In this document: positions 1-7,374 of the stretch, in pieces
Numbering within the stretch: position 1 is the first letter of the stretch
Layout: each line of letters starts with the position of its first letter
DNA from: JAJKIV01 sp036274195
GTDB lineage: Bacteria; Gemmatimonadota; Gemmatimonadetes; Gemmatimonadales; Gemmatimonadaceae
Assembly (NCBI GenBank): GCA_036274195.1
Contig: DASUGD010000280.1
Coordinates: 1-34,778, forward strand
Length of the DNA stretch: 34,778 nucleotides
Direction of reading: 5' to 3'
The notes under the pieces: model-generated
Told to the model about the DNA's origin: nothing
The model's input: only the letters and a program-made list of their open reading frames with translations
Database searches by the model: none
Made by a program: the position numbers and the translations under genes

Positions 1-1403
1 AACGCGATGCCCGTGACGAGCGTAATCGCGCTCGTCACGAGCACGGCAACAGGATCCAGGGTAAGGTCGGCGTACGCGGGGAGCGCCGGCAACGCGAGCC
101 GACGGAGCGCGTGCAAGCCGAGCGTCGCGAGCGCGAGACCCGCCGCGCCGCCGGCGACCGCGAGGACCATGCTCTCGGTCAGCAGCTGTCGCACGAGGCG
201 GCCGCGCCCGGCGCCTAACGCGACACGGACGGCGAACTCCTTTCGGCGCGACAAGGACCGCGACAGCAAGGCGCCCGCGAGGTTGGCGCACGCGATCACG
301 AGCACGAGGCCGGCGCTCGCCATGAGCACGAGGAGTGGCGTTCGTGTGTCGCCGACCATGTCGTCATGCAGCGGGACCGCCCAGAGTGCCATGCCGCCCT
401 GCGACTCGGGATGCTCACGCGCGATGTCGGCGCCGAGCCGCCCGATCTCCCGCTCGGCCATCTCGCGGGTGGCCGTTGGCGTGAGACGCCCGATCATCGC
501 GAGCCAGTGCTGCTTCCGCGCGCGCAGCGGATCACGGAGCGCCGGGGCGATGTCGAGTGGCAACCAGATGTCTGCGCTGCCCATCGGCCCCACGAAGCCG
601 CGAGGCAGCACGCCAACGATCTCGTAGGCATCCCCGTCAATGCGCACCGACTTGCCGATGGCCGACGCGCTGCCGCCTAGCTCGCGCTGCCACGCCGACC
701 AGCTCACCATGGCCACGTTAGGCGCTCCGGTCTTCGTGTCGGCGTCGGTCAGCGTTCGGCCCCGTGCGGCAGACACTCGTAGCGTCGGGAAGAATCCCTC
801 GCCGACCATGGCGGCCTTGATTACACGCGGGGTCGCGTCCCCGGCATACGTGACGTCGATGACCCCCTGATAGAACGTCGCCATCAGCGCGAACGAGCGC
901 TGCCGCTCGCGAACGTCCATCGTCACCCCGGCGCTGATCGACGACCGCTCCATCGAGCCGTCTTCCATACGGGAGAAGACTCGCATGAGGCGATCGGCGT
1001 CCCCGAATGGCAGCGCGTTGAGGAGCACTGACTTGACGACGCCGAAAACGGCCGCGTTCGCGCCAATCCCGAGCGCCAGGGTCGTGATGGCGAGCAGCGA
1101 AAACAGCGGCGTGCGCACCGCGGACCGAAGGCCGAAGCGCAGATCATGCCTCAAGTCGTCGAACCAATTGCGGCGTGCCTCGGCGAGGCGATCCTCCGCG
1201 AGCAGCTGCGTGCACTCGGAACGAACGGAGCCAAGATCTCCAAGACGCTCCAGCGCTGCGGCTCGTGCGGCCGCGGGATCCATCCCGCGAGCGACGTATT
1301 CCCGGATGCGCTCCTCGAGATGGAAGCGGATCTCGTCATCCACCTCGGCCTGCGGTGTGCTCTCGAACGGGCGCCGACGGCGCCATGGTAGCTGTGGTCG
1401 CAT
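1..1403 (-). CDS. ADOP-type ABC permease (MacB/FtsX-like), partial
   Basis: Inner-membrane permease of the acidobacterial duplicated orphan permease type, related to MacB/FtsX export permeases. It is 3' truncated by the window edge; about 467 residues are visible. Residues 20-95 form the soluble prefix seen in this family (EVDDEIRFHLEER, then WFDDLRHDLRFGLR). A first membrane segment lies near 102-125, then a MacB-type periplasmic domain, then an FtsX-type membrane segment near 345-370 followed by the family loop RVALGAGRGRLVRQ. The start is taken at the second of two adjacent ATGs because GGAGG lies 5 nt upstream of it; the first ATG (1406) would leave only 2 nt. The preceding PadR gene ends 11 nt upstream and its TAA overlaps the ribosome site, so the two are an operon. 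The substrate is unknown; no ATPase is in the window, as is usual for this family. Confidence 0.88.
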   Translation of the reverse strand, partial: MRPQLPWRRRRPFESTPQAEVDDEIRFHLEERIREYVARGMDPAAARAAALERLGDLGSVRSECTQLLAEDRLAEARRNWFDDLRHDLRFGLRSAVRTPLFSLLAITTLALGIGANAAVFGVVKSVLLNALPFGDADRLMRVFSRMEDGSMERSSISAGVTMDVRERQRSFALMATFYQGVIDVTYAGDATPRVIKAAMVGEGFFPTLRVSAARGRTLTDADTKTGAPNVAMVSWSAWQRELGGSASAIGKSVRIDGDAYEIVGVLPRGFVGPMGSADIWLPLDIAPALRDPLRARKQHWLAMIGRLTPTATREMAEREIGRLGADIAREHPESQGGMALWAVPLHDDMVGDTRTPLLVLMASAGLVLVIACANLAGALLSRSLSRRKEFAVRVALGAGRGRLVRQLLTESMVLAVAGGAAGLALATLGLHALRRLALPALPAYADLTLDPVAVLVTSAITLVTGIA

Positions 1404-1414
1404 CATTGCCTCCG

Positions 1415-1768
1415 TTACCTCGCCCAGCTCGGGGCGCGCGTGGACGCGACCGCCTGGTTGACGGCCGACGCGAAGCGCTGCCATCCCGACGTCTGCGCGA
1501 CGAACTGGCGCCGGCCTTCGCTCGTGAGGTGATAGTATTTCGCGCGCCGGTTGTTCTCGGTGGTGCCCCACTTTCCACCGATCCATCCTTTCCGTGTCAT
1601 CCGGTAGAGCGCCGGGTAGAGCGACCCCTCTTCGACGCGCAGAACGTCGTCGGTGGCGGTCTCGATCCAGCTCGCGATGCCGTAGCCGTGCATCGGGCCC
1701 CAGGATAGTGTCTTGAGGACGAGGAGCTCGAGCGTGCCTTGCAGCAGGCCTGCTTCCTTTGCAAACAC
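1415..1768 (-). CDS. PadR-family transcriptional regulator
   Basis: A 117-residue winged-helix regulator. The diagnostic PadR core is present: LLQGTLELLVLKTLSWGPMHGYGIA at residues 8-32 (recognition region), then EEGSLYPALYRMTRKGWI, the wing, and AKYYHLTSEGRRQF near the end. It starts with GTG, with GGAGGG about 9 nt upstream. It lies directly upstream of the ADOP permease in the same direction; PadR plus ADOP is a recurring pair in Acidobacteriota and Gemmatimonadota, where PadR is presumed to repress the permease and itself. No clear operator palindrome was recognised in the 1769-1961 gap. Confidence 0.93.
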   Translation of the reverse strand: MFAKEAGLLQGTLELLVLKTLSWGPMHGYGIASWIETATDDVLRVEEGSLYPALYRMTRKGWIGGKWGTTENNRRAKYYHLTSEGRRQFVAQTSGWQRFASAVNQAVASTRAPSWAR

Positions 1769-1961
1769 GACGGGACCCTCCGGTCGTTTCGGTGAGGCGA
1801 GCTCGGCACAGGAGGCGCTCCCTATGCCGATCTAGGTACGTAACGAACTGCTTCCCTTAGACTCGCCAAGTGAGCGGATGGTTTGCATCCGGCCGCGATT
1901 GACGTCCGCGGCGGCTACTCGCACCATTGAACGACACCACCACAGTCGGGATCGACCGATC

Positions 1962-2435
1962 ATGGTTCGCTCGCGTTTTCGAGACGCCGTTTGGCTCGGC
2001 ACAGCCATGTTTGCTGCGGCGTGCGCGTCCGCTCGGTCGCCGACCGTCGACGAACGGGTGCGCGTGGAAGCGGCAACGCAGCGCTACGCCGGGCTCATTC
2101 GCGGCGCGCCGGTGGACTCGGTGCTGACGGCGTATGCGGAGAACGGCGAGCTCGAGATCCCGGGCGTTGGCACACTCAAGGGGCGCAAGGCGATCCGTGA
2201 CTTTCTCGCCCCGCTCAGCGTTGCCGTGTCGGTCTCGGCGACCGAGATGCAATCCGACAGCATCACTGTCGCGGGCAACACCGCTCGGTCAAGCGGTCAC
2301 TATCGCCAGGTCGCCGGGCCCAAGGGCGGGCCGGCAGCGGAGTATCGCGGTGCCTTTCACGCGACGTGGACCCGGGAGGCGGACGGACAATGGAGGATTT
2401 CGCGGCTCGTGATGGCGCCGACGAAATCCCCCTAG
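1962..2435 (+). CDS. SnoaL/DUF4440-like (NTF2-fold) lipoprotein
   Basis: A 157-residue putative lipoprotein with an NTF2-like fold. The N-terminus has arginines, a hydrophobic stretch and lipobox AAAC with Cys21. The body carries the DUF4440/SnoaL pattern: a helical start, then YAENGELEIPGVG, then LKGRKAIRDFLAPL, and a C-terminal strand pair ending ATWTREADGQWRISRL. The frame is open upstream to an ATG at 1878, but starting there would bury the signal peptide, so ATG 1962 is chosen although it has no strong ribosome site. The function is unknown; such domains bind small ligands or act as isomerase-like or ketosteroid-type folds. It is monocistronic, followed by a MITE-like repeat. Confidence 0.8.
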   Translation: MVRSRFRDAVWLGTAMFAAACASARSPTVDERVRVEAATQRYAGLIRGAPVDSVLTAYAENGELEIPGVGTLKGRKAIRDFLAPLSVAVSVSATEMQSDSITVAGNTARSSGHYRQVAGPKGGPAAEYRGAFHATWTREADGQWRISRLVMAPTKSP

Positions 2436-2486
2436 CCGGCCCGCCTAACGCCTTAGCCCGTAGGGCGCCCGCGCGCCGGACCAATT

Positions 2487-2600
2487 GGGGTCAGAGTCAA
2501 ATTTCATCATCTGATTGCGCGCGATGCGTTTTTCACGCACACCGGGCCGCGTTCAATCGTGCATCAATGCGTTGGAATGATGAAATTCGACTCTGACCCC
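2487..2600. mobile_element. MITE-like inverted-repeat element, GACTCTGACCCC ends
   Basis: A 114-bp element bounded by 24-bp inverted repeats with one mismatch: 2487-2510 begins GGGGTCAGAGTC and 2577-2600 ends GACTCTGACCCC. The interior has no ORF of note. The same ends recur at 12045-12114 (as a compact hairpin), 21740-21769 (a single end) and possibly 24810-24820. The pattern resembles non-autonomous elements mobilised by IS200/RAYT-type Y1 transposases, but no transposase is in the window, so the mechanism is an inference. Its right end overlaps the 3' end of the CMD-family gene on the minus strand. Confidence 0.7.
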
Positions 2601-3070
2601 GTTTTCCCGTTAGGCGTCGCTTCCGCCTTGTACGTTCCCGGTGTGAGACGCGCGGCGATCGACAGGCGATTCCACGCGTTGATGGCTGCGACGGCCAGCG
2701 TCAGGTCCGCGAGCTCCGTCTCGCTGAAGTGCGGGCGAACCTCTGCGTGCACGGCATCACTCACGTGGCCGGTCGCAACGAACGTTACCGCCTCGGCCCA
2801 CGAGAGCGCGGCCCGCTCTCGCTCGGTGTACCACGGGCACTCACGCCACACCTCGAGTGAGTAAAGTCGCTGCTCGGTCTCGCCGAGCGCGCGGAGATCC
2901 TTCCAGTGCATGTCGACGCAGTACGCGCATCCGTTGAGCTGCGACGCGCGAAGTTGCACGAGGTACAGCAATGGGCGGCCGACCGTCGACTCGGCCAGGT
3001 ACTGGTCGAGGGCATCCATGGCGTCGTAGACGCCAGGTGCCGCGGTGGTGTACTTGAAGCGCGGATGCAT
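2564..3070 (-). CDS. Carboxymuconolactone decarboxylase / AhpD-like protein
   Basis: A 168-residue cytosolic AhpD/CMD-family protein. The redox core is RASQLNGCAYCVDMH, with the CXXC pair at Cys48 and Cys51 and His55, followed by the helix LSWAEAVTFVATGHVSDAVH and an all-helical C-terminus (LADLTLAVAAINAWNRLSI). These proteins act as peroxidase or alkylhydroperoxidase-like reductases. The last 12 or so residues (from GSESNFII on) are encoded by the right end of the repeat element at 2577-2600 and look non-native. It lies 45 nt downstream of the cupin gene in the same direction, so the two are probably co-transcribed and controlled by the divergent MocR regulator. Confidence 0.9.
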   Translation of the reverse strand: MHPRFKYTTAAPGVYDAMDALDQYLAESTVGRPLLYLVQLRASQLNGCAYCVDMHWKDLRALGETEQRLYSLEVWRECPWYTERERAALSWAEAVTFVATGHVSDAVHAEVRPHFSETELADLTLAVAAINAWNRLSIAARLTPGTYKAEATPNGKTGSESNFIIPTH

Positions 3071-3115
3071 CAGGGCGTGATGTGTGTCGTTAGGGTCGAT
3101 GGACGATCGACGTTC

Positions 3116-3583
3116 TCACGGCCGCGCGGCGTGCGCCGAATCGGGTACCGGCTGCATGAGCGGCGTGTCGCGGTCGCACACGAAGTACGCGAGAAAGCGC
3201 ACGGGTTTGTCGCCGCTGGCGTTCGCGGACACCACGTGCGCGCCGTTCGCCGCCTCGTAGAAGCTCTGGCCAGCGGTGTACACCACTTCCTTTTCGCCGC
3301 GAACCTGCGTGCGGAACGCTCCCTCGATGACATACCCGATCACCGGACAGGGATGACTGTGCGGCTTCGATGACTCTCCGGGGCCGTACGTCACCTCGAC
3401 CAGCGTGACCTTGAGGTGCGAGCCATCCATGGGCGCCAGCGCGTGGACGTACGGCGCCGGTCCGCGAGCCGGGACGGACTCGGCGTGTGCCTCATTCACA
3501 AGGTCGACGTTCTTCGTGGCCGGCCCGCCCTGACAGACGGCGAGCCCAGCGATCGTTGGGACCAGTAGCAGGCGATGCAGCAT
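3116..3583 (-). CDS. Secreted cupin-domain protein
   Basis: A 155-residue exported cupin. From ATG 3583 the N-terminus is a typical signal or lipoprotein leader (MLHRLLLVPTIAGLAVC). The cupin motif follows: GPGESSKPHSHPCPVIGYVIEG supplies metal-ligand histidines (PHSHP), and the second motif is YEAANGAHVVSANASGDKPVRFLAYFV. The open frame extends up to 3691, but that would overlap the divergent regulator and displace the signal peptide; 3583 also has a GCGAGG ribosome-like sequence about 5 nt away. Secreted cupins of this kind often accompany AhpD-like genes; the substrate is unknown. Confidence 0.82.
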   Translation of the reverse strand: MLHRLLLVPTIAGLAVCQGGPATKNVDLVNEAHAESVPARGPAPYVHALAPMDGSHLKVTLVEVTYGPGESSKPHSHPCPVIGYVIEGAFRTQVRGEKEVVYTAGQSFYEAANGAHVVSANASGDKPVRFLAYFVCDRDTPLMQPVPDSAHAARP

Positions 3584-3692
3584 AATGCCTCGCTTGATGA
3601 CGGGATGGGGATGCAGCAGGCGACGTACGGTAACGCTACGATGGATATGGCCTAGCGCGTAGAGCCATTTTCCATATTTTCGCTGGACCATT
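3584..3692. promoter_or_regulatory. Divergent promoter region with ATGG/CCAT half sites
   Basis: The 109-bp gap between the cupin gene and the MocR regulator. It is the only AT-rich patch nearby and contains repeated half sites: ATGGATATGG at 3641-3650, CCATTTTCCATAT at 3666-3678 and TGGACCAT just before the MocR start. ATATGG (3645-3650) and CCATAT (3673-3678) are inverted copies. MocR/GntR regulators commonly bind such repeats in the divergent promoter; that this is the operator is an inference. Confidence 0.4.
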
Positions 3693-5189
3693 ATGCCGAA
3701 GCAGCCCAGCTCCTTCGCGCTCGCGCTTCCGCCCCGTGACCATGACGCGCCCGCCGCGCAGTGGCTGTGCGGCGCGCTGCGGGACGAAATCCTCGACGGC
3801 CGACTCCGCCCGGGCAGTCGGCTCCCATCGACTCGCGACCTCGCGCGCCAGCAGGGCCTTTCACGAGGAACGGTCGTCAGTGCCTTCGACCAGCTCCGAG
3901 CCGAAGGCTACGTGCAGGGGAGCACGGGCTCCGGCACTTACGTCAGCAAGGTTCTGCCCGACGAGCTGCTTCAGGTGCGGCCACGACGAGCCGCGCCACG
4001 CGAGCTCGCGGTAGCTCCGCCGCGACGTCGGCTAGCCGGCTTCGCGATGGCGGCGACGATATTCCCCGGGCTCGCGCCTGTGCCAACGCGCGCGTTCCGG
4101 ACGCATCTGCCAGCTCTCGATCTGTTTCCAACCAGCCTTTGGGCACAGCTCGCCGGCCGGCGACTTCGCCGTGCGACGACGGGTCTTCTACTCGGCTCCG
4201 AGCCGATGGGATACCGGCCACTTCAGAGCGCGGTGGCCGAGTACCTGGTGGCATCGCGCGGCGTGAAGTGCGTGCCGGAACAGGTCGCGATCGTGTCCGG
4301 CACGCAAGAGGCGCTCGACCTCGCCGCGCATCTCTTTCTGGACCCCGGTGACCGCGTGTGCGTGGAGAACCCTGGCTATGCCGGCGCGAGGCGTGCCTTC
4401 GAAGCCGTTGGCGCCCGCGTCACCGCGATCGACGTCGATGAAGACGGTGCCACCGTTCCGCCCGCCCGGCTCACCGACGTTAGGCTCGCATACCTCACCC
4501 CGGGCCACCAGTTCCCGCTCGGGATGTGCATGAGCCTTTCACGACGGCTCGCCATGCTGGAATGGGCACGCCGCACGGGCGCCATCCTGTTCGAGGATGA
4601 CTACGACAGCGAGTACCGTTACGCCGGGAAGCCGGTGCCAGCGCTACAGGGCCTCGATCGGCACGGCGTCGTGCTGTTTGCCGGCAGCTTCAGCAAGGTG
4701 CTCTTCCCTGGCCTTCGCCTCGGCTATGTCATCGTCCCGCCGGATCTGGTCGAGCGTGTCACGGCGGTGCAGTCCATTCGTACGCGACACCCGCCCATGC
4801 TGACGCAGGCCGTGCTGTGCGACTTCATCGCCCAAGGCCATTTCGCGAGACACGTTAGGCGAATGCGGGAGGTCTACGCCGAGCGGCTCGGCGCGCTCCT
4901 CGACGCCGCGCGCGAACGGCTGGCTGGCGCGCTCGTGATCACGGGGGTTGAAGCCGGGCTGCAAACGGCCGCGTGGCTCATAGCCGGCCACGACGCGGCC
5001 GAGGTCGAAGCGCGCGCAGCGGAGCGAGACGTCGATGTCACCGCGCTCGATCGGTATACCAAAGGCCGGACTCGGCGACAGGGTCTTCATCTCGGATTCG
5101 CAGCGGTCGATGTGACCGAAATTCGGCGTGGTGTCCGGGAACTGGCCAGTGTACTCGAAGAGTTCGGTCGCGGACGCCGGCGTCGTTGA
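3693..5189 (+). CDS. MocR-family regulator (GntR HTH fused to aminotransferase)
   Basis: A 498-residue PLP-dependent transcription factor. Residues about 22-90 are a GntR winged helix (LRDEILDGRLRPGSRLPSTRDLA, then GLSRGTVVSAFDQLRAEGYV and GSGTYV). Residues about 150-490 are a fold-type I aminotransferase domain with GTQEALDLAA, the cofactor-contacting FEDDYDSEYRY and the Schiff-base lysine in SFSKVLFPGLRLGY (Lys335). The length is normal for MocR proteins. It is divergent from the cupin/CMD pair, which it probably controls along with itself; the effector is unknown, but PLP or an amino compound is typical. No strong ribosome site precedes the ATG. Confidence 0.93.
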   Translation: MPKQPSSFALALPPRDHDAPAAQWLCGALRDEILDGRLRPGSRLPSTRDLARQQGLSRGTVVSAFDQLRAEGYVQGSTGSGTYVSKVLPDELLQVRPRRAAPRELAVAPPRRRLAGFAMAATIFPGLAPVPTRAFRTHLPALDLFPTSLWAQLAGRRLRRATTGLLLGSEPMGYRPLQSAVAEYLVASRGVKCVPEQVAIVSGTQEALDLAAHLFLDPGDRVCVENPGYAGARRAFEAVGARVTAIDVDEDGATVPPARLTDVRLAYLTPGHQFPLGMCMSLSRRLAMLEWARRTGAILFEDDYDSEYRYAGKPVPALQGLDRHGVVLFAGSFSKVLFPGLRLGYVIVPPDLVERVTAVQSIRTRHPPMLTQAVLCDFIAQGHFARHVRRMREVYAERLGALLDAARERLAGALVITGVEAGLQTAAWLIAGHDAAEVEARAAERDVDVTALDRYTKGRTRRQGLHLGFAAVDVTEIRRGVRELASVLEEFGRGRRRR

Positions 5190-5214
5190 CAAGCTCTGGC
5201 CCCATGGACATTCT
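5186..5214 (+). promoter_or_regulatory. Possible sigma70-type promoter for the subtilase gene
   Basis: A perfect TTGACA at 5186-5191, a 17-base spacer and a weak -10-like CATTCT at 5209-5214, about 28 bases before the subtilase ATG and right at the stop of the MocR gene. Only the -35 is convincing; the -10 matches the consensus at three of six positions. Confidence 0.3.
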
Positions 5215-5242
5215 GGCGCCTCGTCCCCTCCTGGAGTGTGCG

Positions 5243-6658
5243 ATGCGACTCAAAGTTCTGACACTGGCCCTGGCGGTCATGGTGTCCGCGTGCTCGGAAG
5301 ATCCGGTGCAGCCGACTGCTGCCCCCAGTCCGTCGGCGAGCGTCGCCGCGAAGGCCGCGAGCGAGGGCCGGTCGATCGTCGAGTTCAACGGCCAGCTTCG
5401 GAAGGATTTCCGGGCACAGGTCGCCGCGTTAGGTGGCAGCGTCGATTTCGTGGCCGAAGGCGCGGGCTTCGCCGGCGTCAGCGGGCTCAGCGCGACAGCC
5501 GCCGCCACGCTCGGGCGGTCTCCCGGCATCACCGCCGTCTACGACGACATCGCGATTTCGGCGGCGCCACCTCAGCGCGGCCCGACGCTGTCCGGCGAGC
5601 TCTCGCCGCTCAGCCCGAACGCCCCACAGACCGCGCTGCTCTTCTCGTGGCAGTGGAACATGCGCGCGATCAACGCACCGGCCGCGTGGGCCGCCGGGTA
5701 CCTCGGGTCGCCTAACGTCACGGCCGCGATCCTCGACAGTGGCATGGACTACGACAATTTCGATCTCAATGGCTTGGTCGACTTGTCGCGCTCCACGTCG
5801 TTCGTCCCGACGGACGACGCGTTGCTGGCGGCGCTGTTCCCCGGGCGCAACGCGGTGGACGACCTCGTGTATCACGGCACCGTGATTGCCGCGCAGGTCG
5901 CCTCCAATGGGCTCGTGTTCGCTGGCGTCACCTCGAAGACGCGCCTCATGGCGGTGAAGGTCCTCGGTGCGACCGGTGGTACGCTCGGCAGCGTGTTGGC
6001 CGGGATCGTCTGGGCCGCTGATCACGGCGCCGACGTGGCGAACCTCAGCGTCGGATTCACGGACGGCGTCGACAAGCGAGCCGCGGGAGGGCTCTTCACC
6101 GGACCGGTCAACCGCACGATGAACTACGCGAACCGCGCCGGCATGGTGCTCGTCGTTGCAGCGGGCAACGACGCTCAGAATCTCGGCGGCGGCGATGGCC
6201 GGAATTACGCCGCGTTCTGCGAGTCACCGCACGTCATCTGTGTTTCCGCGACCGGACCGACGGCGGGGGCAGATCCGTTCATGGGTCCGTGGACGAACGT
6301 GGACGCACCCGCGGACTACACGAACTTCGGGAAGCAGGATATCACAGTCGCTGCGCCGGGTGGTACCACCTTCGGGCTGGTGTCCGGGCTGTGCGCGCGA
6401 CATGCCCTCGAACTGGTGAACAACGCGCCGACATTTCCGTGCATCGCCGGCACAACCGTCGTCGGTGGAGCCGGAACGTCGGGGTCGGCGCCTCACGTGA
6501 CCGGGGTCGTGGCGCAGCTGATCGCGAAGTACGGCAAGGGCAAGCCGTCACAGATCAAGCAGATGCTGCTGAACGGTGTGGACGATCTTGGCGCGCCGGG
6601 CAAGGATGCCTTCTACGGGTACGGTCGCATAAACGTCATGAAGGCGCTGTCTCAGTAG
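5243..6658 (+). CDS. Subtilase (S8) family serine protease, lipoprotein precursor
   Basis: A 471-residue exported serine endopeptidase. ATG 5243 has GGAG 9 nt upstream and starts a lipoprotein leader ending VMVSAC (Cys17). Residues about 45-105 resemble an I9-type inhibitory propeptide (SIVEFNGQLRKDFRAQVAALGG). The catalytic domain has Asp165 in AAILDSGMDYD, His211 in YHGTVIAAQVAS, oxyanion Asn309 in VVAAGNDAQN and Ser413 in GTSGSAPHVTGV, so the triad is complete. It ends with the usual LLNGVDDLG and YGYGRINV helix. It is probably surface-anchored and degrades extracellular protein. The frame is open far upstream into the MocR gene, which is not used. Confidence 0.93.
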   Translation: MRLKVLTLALAVMVSACSEDPVQPTAAPSPSASVAAKAASEGRSIVEFNGQLRKDFRAQVAALGGSVDFVAEGAGFAGVSGLSATAAATLGRSPGITAVYDDIAISAAPPQRGPTLSGELSPLSPNAPQTALLFSWQWNMRAINAPAAWAAGYLGSPNVTAAILDSGMDYDNFDLNGLVDLSRSTSFVPTDDALLAALFPGRNAVDDLVYHGTVIAAQVASNGLVFAGVTSKTRLMAVKVLGATGGTLGSVLAGIVWAADHGADVANLSVGFTDGVDKRAAGGLFTGPVNRTMNYANRAGMVLVVAAGNDAQNLGGGDGRNYAAFCESPHVICVSATGPTAGADPFMGPWTNVDAPADYTNFGKQDITVAAPGGTTFGLVSGLCARHALELVNNAPTFPCIAGTTVVGGAGTSGSAPHVTGVVAQLIAKYGKGKPSQIKQMLLNGVDDLGAPGKDAFYGYGRINVMKALSQ

Positions 6659-6688
6659 GTTCGGCCACCTAACGATTCTACGAAACGC

Positions 6689-6721
6689 GAACGGCGCGTG
6701 GCACCGGGCCACGCGCCGTTC
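6689..6721. terminator. Bidirectional terminator hairpin
   Basis: A perfect 14-bp GC-rich stem (6689-6702 with 6708-6721) closing a 5-base loop, placed between the converging subtilase (ends 6658) and thioesterase (ends 6745). There is no long T run on either side, but position and stem strength fit a shared terminator. Confidence 0.75.
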
Positions 6722-6744
6722 GGCGTCTCAGGCAACAAGCCGAG

Positions 6745-7215
6745 TCAGGACGCCGCCACCATCTCCTCGGTATTCCCTGGCTCCAGCAGGTCCGTGCGGC
6801 CAATCTCGAGGTCGCGCGCAAGGCGGTGTACCGACGGTGGAAGCGGCGCCGACGACCGATTGTCGACGTCGAAGTAAACGCCAACCAGCTCGCTCGACGC
6901 GACTTCCTCGGCCGTCTCGCTGTCGTACATGCGGTGCAGGAAGCGGATACTCGAGCGGCCGAGCGACACGAGCTCCGTCGTGATGTGGATGAGAGAGCCT
7001 GCGATCAGCTCACGCTTGTATTGGGTGCGCTGGTCCACGGCAACGGCGCTGCGGTGGTTCCGCGTGAGAAAGGATGGCGTCAGTCCCAGTTGCGCGAGAA
7101 ACTGCCACGTCGCCTCATCGAACCGGGCGGTATAGAACTGGACGTTCATGTGCCCCACGTGATCGATCATCCAGGGGTACACGACGCCTCGGTGGGTCTC
7201 GATCTGCCTGTACAT
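6745..7215 (-). CDS. Acyl-CoA thioesterase, hot-dog fold (4HBT/YbgC-like)
   Basis: A 156-residue hot-dog thioesterase that hydrolyses acyl-CoA-type thioesters in the cytosol. The 4HBT motif is YPWMIDHVGHMNVQFYTARFDEA near residues 13-35, with the catalytic-type Asp in IDHVGHMN; the central strands QRTQYKRELIAGSLIHITTELVSLG and SSIRFLHRMYDSETAEEVASSELVGVYFD follow. The start is ATG 7215 because AAGGAG lies 6 nt upstream; the open frame runs to 7275 without a better signal. It is monocistronic, convergent with the subtilase and divergent from the amidohydrolase. The natural acyl group cannot be told. Confidence 0.9.
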   Translation of the reverse strand: MYRQIETHRGVVYPWMIDHVGHMNVQFYTARFDEATWQFLAQLGLTPSFLTRNHRSAVAVDQRTQYKRELIAGSLIHITTELVSLGRSSIRFLHRMYDSETAEEVASSELVGVYFDVDNRSSAPLPPSVHRLARDLEIGRTDLLEPGNTEEMVAAS

Positions 7216-7374
7216 GGACACTCCTTGGGAGTCGAGTGTAAGCTCGCAAGGAACCAGGACCGTCGGTAGTCGCACGAGCGGTCAGATCCGGGAGTGTCCG
7301 ACGTTGGGCAGAACACTGACCGGAGACAGGGGGACCTCTCGTGCGTGGTGCGACCGCCCGTCATCTTCACCGCC

